Made by a program: the position numbers and the translations under genes
Shown: positions 58,420-64,000 of the stretch, in pieces
Numbering within the stretch: position 1 is the first letter of the stretch
How the letters are laid out: every line of letters starts with the position of its first letter
Notes under the pieces: model-generated
Told to the model about the DNA's origin: nothing
What the model saw: only the letters and a program-made list of their open reading frames with translations
The model's database searches: none
Source: Physcomitrium patens
Taxonomy: Eukaryota > Streptophyta > Bryopsida > Funariales > Funariaceae
Assembly: GCF_000002425.4 (NCBI RefSeq)
Contig: NC_037272.1
Coordinates: forward strand, 12,598,174-12,662,173
Direction: 5' to 3'
Length of the DNA stretch: 64,000 nucleotides

Positions 58420-60719
58420 TGATTTTATTTTGAATTTTTTTTCTATTGAAAATTTTACATACTTTTTGTGTTTTATATATATTCTATTTTTATACTTCAC
58501 ATTTTTAAATTCAAATATATTACCATCATATGGTGAAGGATGGTTTTTTTTTAGTTTCATATAATAATTAATTTTGTTATAATTTTTGTTTTTAGATTGG
58601 TTTATGCATATGGCGATAGTATTGTGTGTTATTTATTTATTTATTTTTTATTGCCAATGTAAAGTTATTAAATTAAATTAAATTAAATTATTTTATTTTT
58701 ACAAAATTATAATATACTTGAAATATTAATATTTGACATAATTTAGATCTATTTCTATATTAGGTGTAATACACAAGTTATATCTTTTTTGTTTTGTTTA
58801 TTTTTTTAATTAAAACATTGACAAGTTGTGGTTTGATTAATATAAAAAAACAAGATTTAATGGTGTTGATATAATAGGTAGTATAGATTATCATAAAAAT
58901 CATATACACAACTATGTTTTTTTTATAGGTATATGACTTATAAGTCGTTTTGCTTTGATTCCTCTATCCTACAATGATAAATCAAAAAATAATTTAACTC
59001 TTTTGGGTTTAAAATTCATTATGTATATATAAGATTAGAATGTGAAAATAATGCACATATATATCTAATATATAATTTACTATATAATGTAATAAAAGCC
59101 ATATTAATAGATTTTATTTGGTTATAAAATGTAATTAGAATACTACTTTGAAGTAGTTAGTTTAAAAGGGCTCTAATTAAAGTTGATTTTATATTGATAG
59201 TAGTTTTTATATATTTAGAGCCATCTTTATTAGACATTAGTGATTCTTGAAATCTTATTTTGTTTCTTTTATTTGATATTAAAGACACATATTATATAAA
59301 TCTTATAAAAAAAAAAGATTGGAGAGGATTTTGGTAGCAAATAGAGTAGTTAAGGCATTCATATGGATGAATGGAGATGGATGATAAAAATCTCCATTGC
59401 CTTTGGCCAAAAAGCATGCCTAATGGGCTTCAAGGAGGTTATCTGAGGCCTTATTAGAAATTAGGGTTATTTTTTTGAGGCAATTGGAACTTGAGAGGCT
59501 ATAGTTAAATTTTTTAGATTTTTTTTCTATAGTTTTGGTGCAATTTTTGTATAATTTGGAGTTTTTATGAAAGAGATATAAGTACTCAAAGTTAAGGTAC
59601 TAGTTTTGTATCTACCATCTTTCTTTTGGACATAATGCATTCATATAAAATGCAATGAAAGATTAGAAATTAGGGTTGGAAAAAGTATTTTTTCAACTAT
59701 AATTTTTATTCATTGCTTGATGAATTCTAAGCCGAGATGAAGGAGTTATAGGAAGTTGAAGTTAGTGCTTGCAATCTAATGGTACTAAGTGACCCCATTT
59801 ACTAGTGGGTGTATTTTGAGCCATATCTTAAGCAATTTGACATGGTTTTGACAACTTTTTTCTCCCACAAATTATTTTTTTGGTTGTGGTAAAGCTTAAA
59901 GATATAGCCTACATTGTCTAGAAATTTGAAAAAAAATTAAATAGTTTGATTAAGAATTATGAATTTCTAAAATTTGAAAAAAAAAAATCATTTGTCAGAG
60001 AAAATATTTTTGAAGGGGTTTTATTACAATTTGGGCATTTTATGCAAAGCAAAGGGATTTTTGGGAGCCAAGACTTTATATATATGTTAAAGATGGAGAT
60101 ATGGAGCTATGAAAAAAATATGATATAAAGATGGATATTTATAAGAAGATAATGGATTTTATTTGAGCTTATTGAAAATCAAATTTACCGATAAAAAGTT
60201 AGTCATGATTTGATATAGAAAAGGATGTTAGGACATTTTTAGATGCTTTAAAAAGCCTTATGTATAAAGCTTTTTAAATATAAATTTTTTTATCAATAGA
60301 ATATTTTTAAATCCTATTATATTTCTTTGGCTTTTATAATAAAAAAACATCACTTATTAGAACTTGTTTAATAAGTGAAAATTAAATTCTCTACAATTAG
60401 ATACCTGGTGTATTTCCAAATAGAAAATCATGCCATATAATAATATATATATATATATATATTTTTAAATATATAGGTGATCTTCAAAATAGAATAAGTT
60501 GTTCTTCAACTTAAACTTAGAAGCATTATAAGACTTAGAAGAAATATTCTTAATATCATGAATAAGAGAATCAAAAAGCCTATTTGATTGAATTAATTTG
60601 ACAAAAATTGAATTAATAATCAATGTTGATTTTATTGTTCAAAGATGAAATTATTTGAGCTTCAAGTTGATCTTTACTTATTAATAAAAAACTACATCTT
60701 TTTTTTTTAGAATAAGCAT
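57601..60719. other. AT-rich DNA, no gene
   Basis: From about 57960 the sequence is very AT-rich. (AT)n runs lie at 58387-58416 and near 60441-60460, and an AAATT pentamer repeat near 58667-58692. I recognise no open frame or element. Confidence 0.5.
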
Positions 60720-60809
60720 ATATTTTATAATATTTCATAATATTTTATAAAAAAATATTTTATTAAATAAATTTATTTTTATCTACTTCTATTCAATCAT
60801 ATAGATAAA

Positions 60810-60852
<43 letters not shown>

Positions 60853-62135
60853 GACATTATTCCTCTTTCTAGGGATGAATTCCACAAAGAATAGTCATTA
60901 TATGTTGAAAAAATGTAAGTTGCGGCAAATTGTCTTTGTCACATATTCCGATCTTTGTTTTTTAAAAATGGTTGATAGGTCTTCTTAGCCATTGGTAGTG
61001 TCTCATATTAGAGCAAGAAGACCATCCATTTATTTGATCATTATTGAGGCCTTCGTAACTTCCTCCAAATAAAATATTTAAAACAACATCAAGAATTGTT
61101 CTTACTTCTAATAAAATCACCAAGCATTAGGAGTCTCTTTAAAAGTTGTGATATCAAACACGTTGTAGCTTGCCATCTATTTGAAAAAAAAATATGTCAT
61201 TCTTGAGGATCTTCATTTCAATTATATCATCTTGAAAGTTGTGACAATTGCAATGTCTCATCTAGTAAGTCAATAAGTAAAAGCTCTTGAGTTGAATTTT
61301 CTAGTTGTTGGTTCTCCATCTCCTTAACATCACAAATATACAACAATCACAAACAAGTGTAGAAGGTAGAATGCTATCTTTTCTTAATCTTATTTATTTT
61401 ATAGCAAAGTTTTATTATTCTTCATCTTGATTTTGATGGATGTTATCAATAAAAAGCTTCAACTTTCTTTGTTATATTTGCAAGATTCTTTGTTAACTTT
61501 CATGTACATTCATTAACATCATATTCACGTCAATCAACAAGATATTCTAAACTATTTTGGCACTATCTTAAATCTAAGACTTCTTTTAATTCAAACTTTT
61601 GATTATTATTTTTTTTATAAGAAGAAGTGAGATTTGTCTTTTTTTTGAGATGTTCATTGTCTTATATGGCTCAAAAAGAGACATGTGACATATACGATAA
61701 ATCTTCATAGACTTTTGTAGATGTAATTAATAAGAATAGGATTGACTTATTCACTGATAAGAAAAGATCCAAGTCTACAATAGTCTAACTTGTCACAATG
61801 ATGAGTTGATTTAATATTACAACAAAATAGCCATACTTTGTTACCTACAATAAATTATGGTTGTGCCTTGCAATAGATATCTGCATTGATCTTTAATTAT
61901 TATTGAGCTTTTTTTAATTATATTTTTAATGTTATATATAGATTTGACAAATGATTTGATAAATCTTTTATTCTAAGATTATCAACTTTTAAAAAGTCGA
62001 AAGTATTAAATTGTAGATGATAATCATAATTGGCAAAAAAAGATATTTATTGAATAAAAGAATGTACTAAATTATTGTATACAAACTTAGCCAATATCAA
62101 AAGAATTTTTAATCATCTTGATAATAATTGATGGT
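60720..62135 (-). mobile_element. Family B fragment, minus strand (integrase end, 3' region, start of 3' LTR)
   Basis: Its reverse complement follows copy 2 from about 45150 to 46500: the integrase tail with ATAATTTAGTACATTCTT, the conserved post-integrase region (MENQQLENSTQE-like at about 61320), then an LTR start near 60855 with GAATAGAAGTAGATAAAAAT. It is cut at 62135, where the plus-strand LTR of another copy starts, and fades near 60720. An (AT)n expansion (60814-60847) lies in the LTR start. Confidence 0.7.
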
Positions 62136-62138
62136 ACA

Positions 62139-62646
62139 CCTATTAGGAATATAAATATTTAATCCAATAGTTACTTATATGATTAGGTAGAAATAGATAA
62201 ATATAGATTAATTTCATAAAGTCTTCTAAAAGAGCTTCTTAGAAACTTCATAAATGCAATTTTGACTTTAAATATGTTTGTAGATTAGAAACTTGATCAA
62301 CAAGCTAACCACATCTTGGTAGCTTATAAAACAAGGTATTTATATGGCACATATATAGATAACTTGCCTTACAAGTTATGACATGTGGCTAGCAAAGTTA
62401 ATATATTTTGGAGGTCCTATAGGACATTGCCACATAGTTCTTAGTTGAGAGTATATATGGAGGCAAGTGTGAAGTCTTCTTCACTCTTGTCAATACCTTT
62501 CTAGTCCTTAGTCTTCTTTTTTTTGGCAATATCCATTCCAATTCAATATTATATCATCTTTAAGTGACTTTTTAGTTCCTTTCAGTGACACATGATTATA
62601 TTAAGGATTTTCTTTCCTCGAGATTCATATCTTTGATAGTTTGACA
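62139..62646 (+). repeat. 5' LTR of the plus-strand family B fragment
   Basis: It aligns with 46440-46978. It holds a two-unit heat-shock element GAAACTTC (62242-62249) at the same place as the intact triplet there, a TATA-like GTATATATGG (near 62451) and then GTGAAGTCTTCTTCAC, a hairpin close behind it. Confidence 0.75.
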
Positions 62647-62854
62647 AGAGTGCTAACATATTGTTTCTGTCTTGTTTTAGAAGTAAGTGGATTATTCCAC
62701 TTCTATTATTGTATTTTGAAGATTACAGACTACCCACTTTTAAACAAAAAATCATCTTTTCTAACACTGATATTTTTCTTAAAGAGAATGGATTATCTTT
62801 CTTTGTAGAAATTTTTATTAGAGGTTGCAGATTATCCTCCTCTAATTTAACTTT

Positions 62855-63435
62855 TTGGATTTGTTTGAGTTGTCTATCAAAGGAAAGATTATAGATGCTA
62901 CTTCTAAAAGAAGTGAGAATAGATTTGTAACTATTGGAGATCTTCACAAGCTTGCTAATACTCTTAAGGTAGAAATTTCATACATCACCAACATCAACTA
63001 TGGAAATACTACTTCTATAGCTATGGAAGAAGTCTAGAGTCTACATTAAAGGATTGATATAGATTGAAGGATAGCGTCAAAGATTTATTATTATTAATGC
63101 CAAAAGCAAAATCTTTAGAATAATTTATTGTTCAAGCCATTGTATGCAACAATCAATTATTTGAAAGGCATCAAGAACAAAGACTTGACTAGAGAAGAAC
63201 AAGTCAATTAATGGCACCAGCTCCCAAGTTTTTCAAAACATATTCATCATGGCCAAAACCAATACAAATTCATATGATATATTTTAAATTTCTCACAGAG
63301 CAGGAAAAGATTCGATATCGCAAAGAGAATTTGTGTTCATATTGTAAAAAATCTAAACACAGTACTCAATATTATCTAAAGAAGCAATACAATTACAAAA
63401 TGAGAAGCACAATTACCAAAAAAGATAATATGTAG
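62855..63435 (+). pseudogene. Gag remnant, plus-strand family B fragment
   Basis: TIGDLHKLANTLKVEISYI (near 62930-62985) matches TLADLQALMNSIRKEITFL in the young element. After an internal deletion, KDLLLLMPKAKSLE-like text and a zinc knuckle CSYCKKSKHSTQYY (near 63335-63375, last Cys lost) follow. Confidence 0.7.
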
Positions 63436-64000
63436 GAAAACGAGTTTTTCTTGCTACAATAAGGACCATGCAGCTGGAATCATGTGCAATATTTAGTAAA
63501 GGTTTCCTTTACCTTTGATTTTAGGACTTCTTGACCAACTCAATCAAATAAAGATCTATATCAAAATAGATTTATGAGGAGCATACAACTTAGTTCATAT
63601 TAAAGAAGGAGATGAATGAAAGACTATTTTTCAAACTAGATATGGGCATTTTGAATATAATGTCATGCCTTTTTGACTCATGAATGTACCGGTCACTTTT
63701 CAACATCTTATAAACAATATTTTTTATGAGTTTTGATATGATTTTTTTTTATTTATTTAAACGACATTCTAATCTACTCTAAGAACATAGAAGAATATAA
63801 ACTTCATGTTTGTCTTGTATTACAGAAACTTAAAGATGCAAGATTATATACTAAGTTAAAAAAGTATGTATTCCATACTACTCAAGTTGATTTTTTAGGA
63901 TACATCATTTCTAACGAAGGTCTTATGATGGATTCCAAGAAGGTCCAAACTATCATAGATTGGAAGATTCTAAGAATAGTACAAGATGTGCAATGCTTTT

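Larger units (their letters stand above)
62139..64000 (+). mobile_element. Family B fragment, plus strand, running off the window
   Basis: It has the LTR (62139-62646), leader, Gag N-part, zinc knuckle and RT start. Gag lacks its middle (junction near 63047) and the protease is missing (junction near 63505), so at least two internal deletions occurred. RT text continues to the window end (GHFEYNVMPF near 63645, and a VDFLGYIISNEGLMMDSKK block near 63888). Confidence 0.75.

Overview
The window looks like nuclear DNA of a land plant. A bryophyte, probably a moss, is my best guess; this is inference. The evidence is a plant-type GT14 (DUF266/BC10-like) glycosyltransferase gene with an intron, GC-richer gene islands (about 16-23.5 kb and 50.5-57.9 kb) in very AT-rich DNA full of (AT)n tracts, and Ty3/Gypsy retrotransposons of several ages. 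I see no rRNA or tRNA gene, no CRISPR and no bacterial operon.

Layout. 1-10150: rearranged copies of one Gypsy family (family A). A minus-strand gag-protease remnant (261-1798) is followed by an inverted LTR (about 1806-3055), which abuts a plus-strand element (3056-10150) with recognisable Gag, protease, RT, RNase H, integrase and a 1080-bp 3' LTR. 10151-16000: an older coding relic, a 28-bp tandem repeat, purine/pyrimidine arms and AT-rich DNA with one LTR fragment. 16-23.5 kb: gene island with one unrecognised protein gene (20219-22964, probably two exons) whose last exon carries three copies of an FTARLG motif in a 60-nt repeat. 26.0-47.7 kb: a block of nested Gypsy elements bounded by inverted repeats of about 270 bp. 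It holds one very decayed full-length element (26902 to about 34265), a second decayed element (about 34268-46978), and inside that a young minus-strand chromovirus (36336-42868) with two 472-bp LTRs and a CATGT target duplication. 50.5-57.9 kb: second gene island with the GT14 gene (53092-51103, minus). 57.9-64 kb: AT-rich DNA, then two fragments of the decayed family placed back to back (60.7-62.13 kb minus, 62.14 kb to the window end plus).

Most interesting. The U3 of the young chromovirus LTR, upstream of its TATA box, holds a dense array of canonical heat-shock elements: ten clusters of GAAnnTTC-type repeats in about 230 bp, including one run of six units and one of four perfect units. 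An older related LTR has a three-unit element, and decayed versions of it sit in other copies. This suggests a heat-responsive Gypsy lineage comparable in principle to the copia element ONSEN. The same element has almost identical LTRs yet five in-frame stops, each explicable by one C-to-T change. It also has a triplicated primer-binding-site-like leader and an extra 115-codon ORF between the chromodomain and the 3' LTR.

How the parts relate. The two host genes are independent. The rest is retrotransposon sequence whose layers give a relative insertion history: old decayed elements first, then a solo-LTR-like insertion into one of them and the young chromovirus into another.
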